DNA from: Circinella minor
Taxonomy: Eukaryota; Mucoromycota; Mucoromycetes; Mucorales; Lichtheimiaceae
Length of the DNA stretch: 60,410 bases
Direction: 5' to 3'
Assembly: GCA_016758965.1 (NCBI GenBank)
Contig: JAEPRB010000238.1
Span: 1-60,410, forward strand
In this document: in pieces, positions 60,121-60,410 of the stretch
Position numbering within the stretch: position 1 is the first letter of the stretch
Layout of the letters: each line of letters starts with the position of its first letter
The notes under the pieces: model-generated
Databases searched by the model: none
Told to the model about the DNA's origin: nothing
The model's input: only the letters and a program-made list of their open reading frames with translations
Made by a program: the position numbers and the translations under genes

Positions 60121-60348
60121 ATGTTCGACTTTATCTGGAACAAGATTCAATTTCTTTTGAAGCTGGACTCGTTTTCACCCAAGAATATTATTGGTTTTTT
60201 CCAATCGATTTGCGCACACAATTTTTTTTTTTTGCGCCCCGAGATTTTTTTTTTGCGTGTCCTTATTTTTTTTTCGCGTACATTTTTTTTTTTTTTTTGC
60301 GCATTGAATTTCCAAGTTTGCGTATATAAAAAAACAGTTTATTCATAG
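60121..60348 (+). CDS. Possible first exon of a gene running off the window
   Basis: ATG in good context opens MFDFIWNKIQFLLKLDSFSP and then KNIIGFFQSICAHN before entering poly-T/GCG repeats, which give poly-Phe and are unlikely to be coding. The short amphipathic start could be a real exon 1, but no donor is clear and the family is not recognisable. Confidence 0.25.
   Translation: MFDFIWNKIQFLLKLDSFSPKNIIGFFQSICAHNFFFLRPEIFFLRVLIFFSRTFFFFFCALNFQVCVYKKTVYS
60221..60302. repeat. T-tract / GCG array
   Basis: Four T runs of 8-15 bases, each ending in GCG (TTTTTTTGCGCC, TTTTTTTGCGTG, TTTTTCGCGTAC, TTTTTTGCGCAT). Confidence 0.8.
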
Positions 60349-60410
60349 TACACTTTACTAAAGCATTGCCTCAAGAGCCAAATACCTATCAAAAAATGAA
60401 ACAGAGTGCC

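Overview
This is AT-rich eukaryotic nuclear DNA from a fungus. The evidence is the many short introns (about 45-180 bp, GTAAGT-like donors, TAG/CAG acceptors), a Zn2Cys6 regulator, fungal-type ATP sulfurylase, poly-Gln/poly-Asn tracts and TTT/AT microsatellites. The overall style (very AT-rich intergenic DNA, many homopolymers, an animal-like small SPT subunit, SNF5 joined to a GATA finger) suggests an early-diverging lineage, most likely Mucoromycota/Mucorales. That placement is inference. One 7-base N gap lies at 30136-30142.

Layout. 1-3.3 kb: decayed DNA with an MFS transporter fragment, a broken small secreted-protein gene, and a Ty3/gypsy chromovirus remnant whose two flanking LTRs point in opposite directions. 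4.3-10.6 kb: three intron-rich housekeeping genes, all on minus: SNF5 (with a C-terminal GATA finger), AP-3 mu, and a class I methyltransferase. 13.0-15.1 kb: a low-complexity protein facing a tiny serine palmitoyltransferase small subunit. 16.1-23.3 kb, all plus: ribosomal protein uL23, a TMEM62-like metallophosphoesterase, a multi-pass rolling-stone-like membrane protein, and a Yap/Pap1-type bZIP. 23.7-27.0 kb, minus: a Zn2Cys6 factor whose finger is completed by a 7-nt microexon. 27.4-30.3 kb: a piggyBac element with an open transposase, and the right end of a second copy beside the N gap. 30.3-35.2 kb: nothing recognisable.

35.2-43.7 kb is a graveyard: a 3-phosphoglycerate dehydrogenase paralogue broken in its ACT domain, an intact two-finger C2H2 gene and a decayed relative of it, a 22-bp hairpin tandem array, a Ser/Gln-rich pseudogene with Gln-to-stop changes, and a pogo-like MITE with TA duplication. 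43.7-47.2 kb holds only coding-like scraps. 47.3-51.6 kb, minus: a Jsn1-type RRM+Pumilio RNA-binding protein. 54.0-57.5 kb: a Rossmann-fold epimerase-like gene diverging from ATP sulfurylase. 58.0-59.7 kb: a strongly decayed, probably F-box, gene. 60.1 kb: the possible start of another gene at the window edge.

The genes do not form one pathway. Two themes recur: transcription and chromatin control (SNF5, bZIP, Zn2Cys6, C2H2) and membranes, lipids and trafficking (AP-3 mu, ssSPT, TMEM62-like, rolling-stone-like). I assembled the multi-exon models by hand from splice consensus and reading frame. Each final model given as a CDS has a total length divisible by three.
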